Assembly (NCBI GenBank): GCA_964477735.1
Contig: CAYZFD010000024.1
Coordinates: 1 to 27,113 of the forward strand
Origin: CAYZFD01 sp964477735
GTDB lineage: Bacteria > Bacteroidota > Bacteroidia > Flavobacteriales > Flavobacteriaceae
DNA: 27,113 nucleotides
Reading direction: 5' to 3'
The position numbers were made by a program, and so were the translations under genes. How positions within the stretch are numbered: the stretch's first letter is position 1; every line of letters begins with the position of its first letter. This document shows positions 14,781 to 21,412 of this stretch, piece after piece. The notes under the pieces are model-generated. The model saw only the letters and a list, made by a program, of their open reading frames with translations. It searched no databases and had not been told where the DNA came from.

Positions 14781-15386
14781 GTGAAGCGTTTTTTTAAGAA
14801 ATTACTGGGTGTTGAATCGGCTGAAAAAGTTGAGGAAGAAAAACGCAGTAAATATATGCCTTCGGAGTCAGCACCAATAGAAGAGCAGTTTACGGTTCAG
14901 TTCACAAACAATGGTGGGAAATTCTTGTATTGCGAAACCACCGAAGAGGCTTTTGACGCTTTTCAATCCATCTTAGAAGAAAATAACTGGGAAAATCCCG
15001 AAACGCTCTGTTTTAGCGATGCGCTTACTAAGCATTTTGAAAAACAAGCCATTAAGCCAACAAAATCTAACTTAAATGCCACGCTTTTTCTTGCTGGTTG
15101 TGAATATTTAGTAGCCCAAACTGGAGGAATCCTTATTAGTGCAAATCAAATTAAAACCTATAAACTTGCCGATTTACCCAGAAATTTTGTGATATATGCT
15201 ACTACCAGCCAGCTTGTAGATTCTCTAAGTCAAGGCCTTTCTGGCATCAAACATCAATATCCCAACAACATTCCATCAAACATTACCAACATAAAGCATT
15301 TTGAGAAAGAAGAACAAGAAGACAATTTTTTAAGCTATGGAAGTAGCACAAAAAACCTTTATTTAATCCTATTAGAAGATTTATAA
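14781..15386 (+). CDS. LUD-domain protein (LutC-related, short form)
   Basis: This 201-residue protein starts with GTG (MKRFFKKLLGVES). The N-terminus is charged, and from about residue 65 to the end it resembles the LUD fold of lactate-utilisation LutC proteins: TLCFSDALTKHFEKQ, NATLFLAGCEYLVAQTGGILIS and LPRNFVIYATTSQLV are recognisable segments. LutC proteins belong to lactate oxidation complexes, but no lutA or lutB is adjacent here. The gene instead leads a phospholipid-synthesis operon, with cdsA starting one base after its stop. Role unknown; a function in sugar-acid or lactate metabolism should not be assumed. Confidence 0.82.
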   Translation: MKRFFKKLLGVESAEKVEEEKRSKYMPSESAPIEEQFTVQFTNNGGKFLYCETTEEAFDAFQSILEENNWENPETLCFSDALTKHFEKQAIKPTKSNLNATLFLAGCEYLVAQTGGILISANQIKTYKLADLPRNFVIYATTSQLVDSLSQGLSGIKHQYPNNIPSNITNIKHFEKEEQEDNFLSYGSSTKNLYLILLEDL

Positions 15387-15387
15387 T

Positions 15388-16191
15388 ATGGGAGAATTTA
15401 TGACAAGAACCTTGACGGGATTGGGCTATGTGGCTTTGTTGCTTGTTGCACTTTTCTTGGGCTCTTGGTATTTCACTGGACTCATATGTCTGGCCTCATG
15501 GATCATTGTGCATGAGTTTCACCGACTTCAGCCAGGATCCCAATGGCTTCTTTTTTTGGCTTTTCCCCTACTAATCATAGCCGCCAACTTAATGCCAAGC
15601 CCAAATGTGTTGGTGGGGATTGTTTTAATGTTGAGCTTATGTGTTAATGGCTTTTTAGGCTTATCATTAATCACCCAAAAACGTATCGTTTTAAACAGAA
15701 AATCCACCACACTCATTTCCCTTTTTTATATCGTTGGATCACTATTTATATTGGTAAAAATTCCACATCTGATACCAAACTATGAACCCTTTCTAATTTT
15801 AAGTTTTCTAATGATCATTTGGACCACCGATTCCTTCGCCTACCTATTTGGAAAGAAATTTGGAAAAAGACCCCTTTTATCCTCAGTTTCCCCAAAAAAA
15901 ACAGTGGAAGGCTTTGTTGGTGGTTGGTTTGTGGCCACTTTTCTAGGCTTTCTGTTTTCATATCAATTCGAATTTCTATCTCTTTTCCAATGGTTGTTTT
16001 TGTCATTTTTTGTCAGCGTATTAGGGGCACTTGGCGACTTGGTGCAATCGAAATTTAAACGAACAGCTGGCGTTAAAGACAGTGGAAAAATTTTACCAGG
16101 ACATGGAGGGCTCTATGATCGCATGGATAGTATTATATTTGCGGCACCTTTTGGTTTTCTATTATTTTATGTGTTTTTAAATGTTTCATAA
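15388..16191 (+). CDS. cdsA: Phosphatidate cytidylyltransferase
   Basis: This 267-residue integral membrane enzyme makes CDP-diacylglycerol from phosphatidic acid and CTP. The C-terminal CDS signature is complete: S-K-F-K-R, then KDSGKILPGHGGLYDRMDS. Seven or eight hydrophobic helices are visible along the chain. The ATG at 15388 (MGEFMTRTLTG) gives an N-terminus of the usual length for flavobacterial homologues; ATG 15400 is possible. It starts one base after the LUD gene stop and overlaps psd by 11 bp, linking it to the next enzyme that uses its product line. Confidence 0.96.
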   Translation: MGEFMTRTLTGLGYVALLLVALFLGSWYFTGLICLASWIIVHEFHRLQPGSQWLLFLAFPLLIIAANLMPSPNVLVGIVLMLSLCVNGFLGLSLITQKRIVLNRKSTTLISLFYIVGSLFILVKIPHLIPNYEPFLILSFLMIIWTTDSFAYLFGKKFGKRPLLSSVSPKKTVEGFVGGWFVATFLGFLFSYQFEFLSLFQWLFLSFFVSVLGALGDLVQSKFKRTAGVKDSGKILPGHGGLYDRMDSIIFAAPFGFLLFYVFLNVS

Positions 16192-16831
16192 AGAAGGATA
16201 CAAAATTATCGCCCTAAGCTTTTTAGCAACGGCTTTGCTAGCTGTTGCAGCTGATTATTGGATAAGTGTGAATAGTCTAAAGTGGGCAACTCAAGCTGTG
16301 GCCTTGATTTTTCTTGTGCTCATTTTACAATTTTTTCGAAATCCGAAACGAAAAACCATCCCCAACAACAACAGTGTTTTAGCTCCCGTGGATGGAAAGG
16401 TAGTTGTGATCGAAGAGGTTTTTGAAAAAGAATATTTTAAAGACAAAAGGATTCAGGTTTCCATATTCATGTCACCCTTAAACGTACATGTAACACGCTA
16501 TGCCCTCAATGGAAAAGTGGTGTTTAGCAAATATCACCCCGGAAAATATTTGGTGGCATGGCATCCAAAATCTTCTGAAGAAAACGAACGCACAACCGTT
16601 GTGATCGAAAACGAACATTTCGGACAGGTGCTCTATCGACAAATAGCGGGCGCCCTTGCCAAGAGAATTGTCAACTATGCTCAAGTGGGTGACCAAGCCC
16701 AACAAGGCGCCGATGCGGGCTTTATTAAATTTGGCTCCAGAGTAGATTTGTTTCTCCCATTGGGAACCAAAATCGACGTGAAACTTCACCAGAAAGTTGT
16801 AGGCGGTATTGATTGTATTGCAAAAAAATGA
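16181..16831 (+). CDS. psd: Phosphatidylserine decarboxylase, short proenzyme form
   Basis: This 216-residue pyruvoyl enzyme decarboxylates phosphatidylserine to phosphatidylethanolamine. Two N-terminal membrane segments (about 9-27 and 36-52) are followed by the catalytic domain: VLAPVDGKVV, the histidine motif MSPLNVHVTRY, and the self-cleavage site G185-S186 in KFGSRVDLFLP. Ser186 would become the pyruvoyl group. The short length and GS context match the compact bacterial/archaeal-like class rather than the long LGST form. It overlaps cdsA by 11 bp and the acyl-CoA-binding gene by 4 bp (ATGA). Its product is the likely phosphoethanolamine donor for EptA. Confidence 0.95.
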   Translation: MFHKEGYKIIALSFLATALLAVAADYWISVNSLKWATQAVALIFLVLILQFFRNPKRKTIPNNNSVLAPVDGKVVVIEEVFEKEYFKDKRIQVSIFMSPLNVHVTRYALNGKVVFSKYHPGKYLVAWHPKSSEENERTTVVIENEHFGQVLYRQIAGALAKRIVNYAQVGDQAQQGADAGFIKFGSRVDLFLPLGTKIDVKLHQKVVGGIDCIAKK

Positions 16832-17085
16832 ACACACTAGATCAGAAATTTAAAGAGGCTGTGCGTTTGGTCAACAATTACCAAAAACCCATTCAAGCAG
16901 ACGTATTACTCAAATTGTATGCCTACTACAAAAAAGCCACACTAGATTCGAACCATCCTGCAAGCAAAAAACCGCTCATCAATGGCTTTAAATCAAATGC
17001 ACTGCTACAGGTAGGGAACATCAGCATTGAAGAAGCCAAAAAAGCTTATGTGAAGCTGACATCAGACTATTTTGGAAAAGCCTAG
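16828..17085 (+). CDS. Acyl-CoA-binding protein (ACBP family)
   Basis: This 85-residue, four-helix-type protein has the ACBP pattern: LDQKFKEAVRLVNNYQKP at the N-terminus, LKLYAYYKKAT (tyrosine/lysine contacts for CoA), a degenerate central PxxxxxxxxK stretch, and ISIEEAKKAYVKL near the end. ACBPs bind long-chain acyl-CoA in the cytosol. The ATG at 16828 overlaps the psd stop as ATGA; a TTG at 16813 is unlikely. It is the last gene of the LUD-cdsA-psd operon and overlaps the convergent valS 3' end by 4 bp. The central tryptophan-containing motif of animal ACBP is not conserved. Confidence 0.88.
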   Translation: MNTLDQKFKEAVRLVNNYQKPIQADVLLKLYAYYKKATLDSNHPASKKPLINGFKSNALLQVGNISIEEAKKAYVKLTSDYFGKA

Positions 17086-19709
17086 CCCCCTAAGGTAGCC
17101 AAACTTTCTTCTAATATTTTGATTTTCTCAAGCGTATCTGCTTCCTTTTTTCGCTCAACGGCTACCACTTGTTCTGGAGCATTATCAACAAATCTTGCAT
17201 TGCTTAATTTAGCCTGAACTCCTCTTAAAAAACCTTTGGCATAGGCCAATTCTTCTTGAATTTTTATTCGTTCAGTGGCAAGATCTTCAGCTTGTATGGG
17301 CACTAAAAATTCTTGAGTGTCAACCCTAAAACTAACACAAGCCTGAGGCTTTTCATCCACAAACGCTATAGTGTCAATGTGAGTTAACTTCTGAATGCAA
17401 GTGGCAAAAGAAAGTTGGAATGAAGCATCTGTATGAAACAGCTGTAAAGCCGTCTTAAAAGGAATATTTTTTTCTTTACGAAGGGCTCTCACGGCCGTTA
17501 CCACTTTTTTGGCATATTCAAAATCTGCCTCCATTTTGGCATCAGTACCAGAGCGTTTAGGCCACGCAGAAATCATAAGTGCATCAGTGGTGTTGCGTTT
17601 TTCGAGCGCATGCCAAACCTCTTCTGTTAAAAAGGGCATGAAGGGGTGTAGCAGCTTCAATATATTTTCAAAATTAGCCTTTAACCTGCCAAATACTTTT
17701 CGATCAATGGCCTCACCAAAAGGCGGCTTGACAATTTCTAAAAGCCAAGAGCAAAAGTCATCCCACACCAATTTGTAGGTCACCATCAAGGCATCTGAAA
17801 TACGATATTTTTCGAAATGATCTTCAATTTCTGTCAAAGCAATTTGAACCCGATTCTCAAACCAATCCAGTGCTTCCATTTCTGTGGTTTGTGCAAGCTT
17901 GTCTCCTTGCTCCCAACTGTCCATTAAACGGAGTGCATTCCAAATCTTGTTGGCAAAGTTTTTGCCTTGCTGGCATAGACTTTCATCAAACAACAAATCA
18001 TTTCCTGCAGAAGTGCTGAGCAACAAGCCTACCCTTACCCCATCAGCGCCAAAATTTTCTATTAGCTGAAGTGCATCGGGTGAATTGCCCAATTGCTTCG
18101 ACATTTTTCGACCTTGTTTGTCACGCACCAAACCCGTCAAATAGACATTATTAAAAGGCTTTTGATCTGCAAAGGTAAAACCTGCTATGATCATCCGGGC
18201 CACCCAAAAAAACAAGATGTCGGGCCCTGTGACCAAGTCGGCGGTTGGGTAATAATATTGAAAATCAGGATTGTTAGGGTTTCGGATGCCATCAAAAACA
18301 CTCATCGGCCACAACCAAGATGAAAACCAAGTGTCTAGGGTGTCGGGGTCTTGAGTGAGATCGGTTTCGCTAAGCGCCTGGTTGTTTGTTTGTTTTCTTG
18401 CTTTTTGAAGTGCCTCTGCCTTGGTTTTGGCCACTACAAAATCCGTACTTCCACTTCCGTAATAATAGGCAGGGATTTGTTGACCCCACCACAATTGTCG
18501 AGAAATATTCCAATCACGAATATTTTCGAGCCAATGATTGTAAGTGTTTTTAAATTTTGAAGGAAAGAGTCTAACCGTTTCTTGCTCCATCACCGCAGCA
18601 AGTGCTGGCTTGGTGATATCTTCCATCTTTAAAAACCACTGCTCTGAAACGCGAGGTTCAATCACAGCTTTGGTGCGCTCTGAGGTGCCTACTTTGTGAA
18701 GGTGGGCTTCTTTTTTAATGAGCGCCCCCATCGATTCTAGAGCTTTTCTAATTTCTGTTCTGGCTTCGAATCGATCCATCCCCTCAAACTGCAAACCATG
18801 TTGGTTGAGGGAGCCATCGGGATTAAAAATATCGATAAAATCAAGTTGATATTTTTCGCCGAGCACCTTATCGTTAGGGTCGTGAGCAGGGGTGATTTTT
18901 AAACAACCTGTTCCGAACTCTGGATCAACATAGGGATCTGTGATGATGGGAATCGACCGATTGGCCAACGGCACTATAACCCTTTTTTGATGGAGGGCAT
19001 GATATCTTTCGTCATCGGGGTGTACAGCAATAGCCGTATCACCCAAAAGGGTTTCGGGTCGGGTTGTGGCTATGGTAACATAGTCGTTGCTGTCTTCTAT
19101 TTTATAACGGATATGAAAAAGATGTCCCGAGCGTTCTTCATAGATCACCTCCTCGTCAGAGAGTGTGGTTTGGGCTTCGGGATCCCAATTTACCATGCGA
19201 TAGCCTTTGTAAATAAGACCTTTTTCAAAGAGATCAACAAACACTTGAATGACAGATTCAGACAAGGCGTCGTCCATGGTAAAGCAGGTACGGTCCCAAT
19301 CACATGAACAGCCCAGTTTTTTGAGTTGTTCGAGAATGATGCCACCATGTTCGTGTGTCCAAGCCCATGCATGTTCCAAAAAAGCTTCTCTGGTCAACGA
19401 TTTTTTGTCGATACCCTGCGCTTTGAGTTTGTGAACTACTTTGGCTTCGGTGGCAATCGAGGCATGATCGGTTCCTGGAACCCAACAGGCATTGAAGCCC
19501 AACATGCGAGCACGACGAATCAACACATCCTGAATGGTGTTGTTGAGCATGTGACCCATATGCAAAATCCCTGTGACGTTTGGAGGAGGAATCACTATGG
19601 TGTAGGGCTTTCTTTCATCTGGTATTGACCGAAAAAAAGCGTTTTCCATCCAATAGTCATACCATTTGGATTCAACAGATTTTGGATCAAAATTTTTCGC
19701 TAGACTCAT
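17082..19709 (-). CDS. valS: Valine--tRNA ligase
   Basis: This 875-residue class I aminoacyl-tRNA synthetase charges tRNA-Val. The HIGH-type motif is HMGH at 50-53 and the KMSKS-type motif is KMSKQ at 535-539 (the last Ser replaced by Gln). The CP1 editing domain is present (TTRPETLLGDTAIAVHPDD near 215, GTGCLKITPAHDPND near 266-280), which removes mischarged threonine. The anticodon-binding domain includes FMPFLTEEVWHAL. A C-terminal coiled-coil tRNA arm (ATERIKIQEELAYAKGFL onward) ends the protein. The gene converges on the ACBP gene with a 4-bp overlap and diverges from the DUF1573 gene. Confidence 0.98.
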   Translation of the reverse strand: MSLAKNFDPKSVESKWYDYWMENAFFRSIPDERKPYTIVIPPPNVTGILHMGHMLNNTIQDVLIRRARMLGFNACWVPGTDHASIATEAKVVHKLKAQGIDKKSLTREAFLEHAWAWTHEHGGIILEQLKKLGCSCDWDRTCFTMDDALSESVIQVFVDLFEKGLIYKGYRMVNWDPEAQTTLSDEEVIYEERSGHLFHIRYKIEDSNDYVTIATTRPETLLGDTAIAVHPDDERYHALHQKRVIVPLANRSIPIITDPYVDPEFGTGCLKITPAHDPNDKVLGEKYQLDFIDIFNPDGSLNQHGLQFEGMDRFEARTEIRKALESMGALIKKEAHLHKVGTSERTKAVIEPRVSEQWFLKMEDITKPALAAVMEQETVRLFPSKFKNTYNHWLENIRDWNISRQLWWGQQIPAYYYGSGSTDFVVAKTKAEALQKARKQTNNQALSETDLTQDPDTLDTWFSSWLWPMSVFDGIRNPNNPDFQYYYPTADLVTGPDILFFWVARMIIAGFTFADQKPFNNVYLTGLVRDKQGRKMSKQLGNSPDALQLIENFGADGVRVGLLLSTSAGNDLLFDESLCQQGKNFANKIWNALRLMDSWEQGDKLAQTTEMEALDWFENRVQIALTEIEDHFEKYRISDALMVTYKLVWDDFCSWLLEIVKPPFGEAIDRKVFGRLKANFENILKLLHPFMPFLTEEVWHALEKRNTTDALMISAWPKRSGTDAKMEADFEYAKKVVTAVRALRKEKNIPFKTALQLFHTDASFQLSFATCIQKLTHIDTIAFVDEKPQACVSFRVDTQEFLVPIQAEDLATERIKIQEELAYAKGFLRGVQAKLSNARFVDNAPEQVVAVERKKEADTLEKIKILEESLATLGG

Positions 19710-19740
19710 GTTTTGGCCTCATTTTTGTGTATAAGCTTTG

Positions 19741-19748
19741 CAAAAGTA
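19741..19748 (-). promoter_or_regulatory. Putative -7 element of valS
   Basis: TACTTTTG on the minus strand matches TAnnTTTG exactly, 31 bp before the valS ATG. It is embedded in one arm of a 12-bp inverted repeat shared with the divergent promoter. Confidence 0.5.
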
Positions 19749-19811
19749 GGCAACTTAACAGGATTTTAAAAGTGAAACCCTTTGCAGAAAACATAGAATT
19801 TGCCTACTTTT
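19742..19811. repeat. 12-bp perfect inverted repeat joining the valS and DUF1573 promoters
   Basis: AAAAGTAGGCAA (19742-19753) and TTGCCTACTTTT (19800-19811) are exact reverse complements, 46 bp apart. Each arm contains most of the -7 element of one of the two divergent genes, so both promoters carry the same TTGCCTACTTTT sequence in opposite orientation. Confidence 0.7.
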
Positions 19812-19812
19812 A
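19781..19812 (+). promoter_or_regulatory. Putative promoter of the DUF1573 gene
   Basis: TTTG at 19781-19784 (TTG 19782-19784), 20-bp spacer, TACTTTTA at 19805-19812 (one base off TAnnTTTG), 23 bp before the ATG. Confidence 0.5.
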
Positions 19813-19835
19813 CGTAATAATCAAATCTTAAAAAT

Positions 19836-20231
19836 ATGAGAACTTTTGTTTTAGCCTTGTTTGTAGGATTCCTTTCGAGCCCATTGGTGGCCCAAGATGC
19901 TGTGGCCAAAATCAGTTTTAAAACTGATGTCATTGATTATGGACAGATTGATAAAGGAAGTGATGGTGTGCGCACCTTTACTTTTACCAATACAGGAAAT
20001 GCACCTCTTGTGATCTCTAAGGTGTATTCTTCTTGTGGTTGTACCATCCCTAAAAAACCTGAAAAACCCATCCTCCCTGGAGCTTCAGAGGTGATTGAAG
20101 TAAAATATGACACCAATCGCGTGGGGCCTATACGAAAAACCATAACGGTGAATTCCAATGCCGACACCCCCACTGTAGCACTTAAAATTAAAGGAGAAGT
20201 TTTGGCCCCTGCCGAAACCAAAACAGAGTAG
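19836..20231 (+). CDS. DUF1573 periplasmic protein
   Basis: This 131-residue protein has a Sec signal peptide (MRTFVLALFVGFLSSPLVA, likely cleaved before QD) and one DUF1573 immunoglobulin-like domain. The hallmarks are FDYG-like VIDYGQIDKG, FTFTNTGNAPLVISKVYSSCGCT and the terminal KIKGEV strand. The CGC pair in SSCGC is conserved in the family. DUF1573 domains are abundant in Bacteroidota and relate to the ASPM/HYDIN Ig-fold; no molecular role is established that can be read here. It is probably secreted to the periplasm. It is monocistronic, divergent from valS and followed by a 221-bp non-coding region. Confidence 0.9.
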   Translation: MRTFVLALFVGFLSSPLVAQDAVAKISFKTDVIDYGQIDKGSDGVRTFTFTNTGNAPLVISKVYSSCGCTIPKKPEKPILPGASEVIEVKYDTNRVGPIRKTITVNSNADTPTVALKIKGEVLAPAETKTE

Positions 20232-20452
20232 TTGCAAGAAAGCAATTCTTGGTTCTTGTTAAATTTATGGAGCCCCCACTGGCGCGAGGGTCAACTCTCG
20301 TGCCAAAGTAAATATGTTTAATAAGGCATAAGATACAGCCTTGCGCCAGCGAATTTGGCTGATGCTATAGAGGAGGAAACCGCAGAATCTTCCTATTTTT
20401 AAGAAAGGTTAGGCACGAAGCACACCTATAGAGAATGTAATTGTTAAGAATT
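20232..20452. other. Non-coding region rich in inverted repeats (possible structured RNA or mobile-element remnant)
   Basis: No reading frame of note exists here, between convergent DUF1573 and metF. Features, in order: hairpin CAAGAA/TTCTTG (20235-20251); 9-bp hairpin TGGCGCGAG/CTCGTGCCA (20280-20305, one G-T pair); CTGGCGC (20279-20285), an exact complement of GCGCCAG (20343-20349); CGTGCC (20299-20304), an exact complement of GGCACG (20412-20417); and an AGGAGGA/TCTTCCT hairpin followed by ATTTTT (20371-20400). CTATAGAG occurs twice. The G+C-rich patches differ from neighbouring gaps. It is consistent with a folded RNA or the end of a RAYT/IS200-type element, neither proven. Confidence 0.5.
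20371..20400 (+). terminator. Candidate intrinsic terminator
   Basis: A 7-bp stem AGGAGGA (20371-20377) with TCTTCCT (20388-20394), one G-T pair, 10-base loop, then ATTTTT. It would stop plus-strand transcripts from the DUF1573 gene or from the structured region itself. Confidence 0.45.
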
Positions 20453-21409
20453 CTAAAACACTGCGCTAGCAACCTTTTGAATATTATCCGATTTTCCCAT
20501 CGAATAATAATGCAATAAGGGCACGCCTTTGGCTACCAATTCTTGACTTTGTGCAATACACCACTCAATACCCACTTGGCGAACAGCATCGTTGGTTTTG
20601 CATTGAATAACTTCTTTCACCAAAGCATCGGGTAAATCGACATGAAACCGATGTGGAATGAGGTTCAGTTGTTTGTGGGTTGACAAAGGTTTTAAGCCTG
20701 GAATAATGGGTTTATCAATCCCTTCGGCACGGCAGAGGTCAACAAAGTCAAAAAACTTCTGATTGTCAAAAAACATTTGCGTGATGATATATTCACCTCC
20801 ATTTTCAATTTTCTTTTTCAAAAAATGTAGATCACTCTTTAAACTGGGTGCCTCCATGTGCTTTTCAGGGTAGCCCGAAACCCCTATGCAAAAGTCAGTA
20901 TTGGCCGTGTTTTGGAGTTCGTCATCTAAATACCGGCCGTGGTTCATGTCTGAAATTTGCTTCACCAATTCAGAAGCGTAGTGATGGCCGTCTTTTTCGG
21001 GTTTAAAATAGGTTTCAGACTTCACCGCATCTCCACGAAGCGCAACAACATTGTCGATTCCTAAAAATCCTAAATCAATTAGAAAATTTTCAGTGTCTTC
21101 TTTACTAAATCCTCCACACAAAATGTGAGGCACCGCATCCACTCCGTATTTGTTTTGGATGGCCGCACAAATACCCACAGTTCCGGGTCTTTTTCGAATC
21201 ACTTTTTTGTCTAATAGCCCATTTGGAAGTTCCTTGAATGTATATTCTTCACGGTGATAGGTGACATCAATAAATGGTGGTTTAAATTCCATCAAAGGGT
21301 CTATAGCATCAAAAATGGATTGAATTTTTTGACCCTTTAAGGGGGGTAAAATTTCAAAGGAAAATAATGTCTTTCCTTCGGCTCGTGTCAAATGTTCTGT
21401 TACTTTCAT
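20453..21409 (-). CDS. metF: 5,10-methylenetetrahydrofolate reductase
   Basis: This 318-residue flavin TIM-barrel enzyme makes 5-methyl-THF, the methyl donor for MetH. The catalytic glutamate corresponds to E19 in FSFEILPP, and the flavin/folate motif ALRGD is at 123-127. GVSGYPEKH and ITQMFFDNQKFFDF are further family segments. Length is slightly above the E. coli enzyme. The start lies 3 bp after the metH C-terminal-half stop, making it the last gene of the methionine operon. A 221-bp unusual non-coding region follows. Confidence 0.97.
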   Translation of the reverse strand: MKVTEHLTRAEGKTLFSFEILPPLKGQKIQSIFDAIDPLMEFKPPFIDVTYHREEYTFKELPNGLLDKKVIRKRPGTVGICAAIQNKYGVDAVPHILCGGFSKEDTENFLIDLGFLGIDNVVALRGDAVKSETYFKPEKDGHHYASELVKQISDMNHGRYLDDELQNTANTDFCIGVSGYPEKHMEAPSLKSDLHFLKKKIENGGEYIITQMFFDNQKFFDFVDLCRAEGIDKPIIPGLKPLSTHKQLNLIPHRFHVDLPDALVKEVIQCKTNDAVRQVGIEWCIAQSQELVAKGVPLLHYYSMGKSDNIQKVASAVF

Positions 21410-21412
21410 AAT

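Noticed and set aside
17082..19709. Defective valyl-tRNA synthetase because KMSKS reads KMSKQ
   Set aside because: The last position of this motif tolerates substitution, and the catalytic lysines and all other motifs are intact.
20279..20305. Retron msr/msd-like RNA (GGTCAACTCTCG loop resemblance)
   Set aside because: No reverse transcriptase gene is nearby and the resemblance is limited to a few bases.
20232..20452. SAM riboswitch or other methionine riboswitch
   Set aside because: The region is downstream of metF and between convergent genes, whereas a riboswitch must precede the operon. The operon leader is outside the window.
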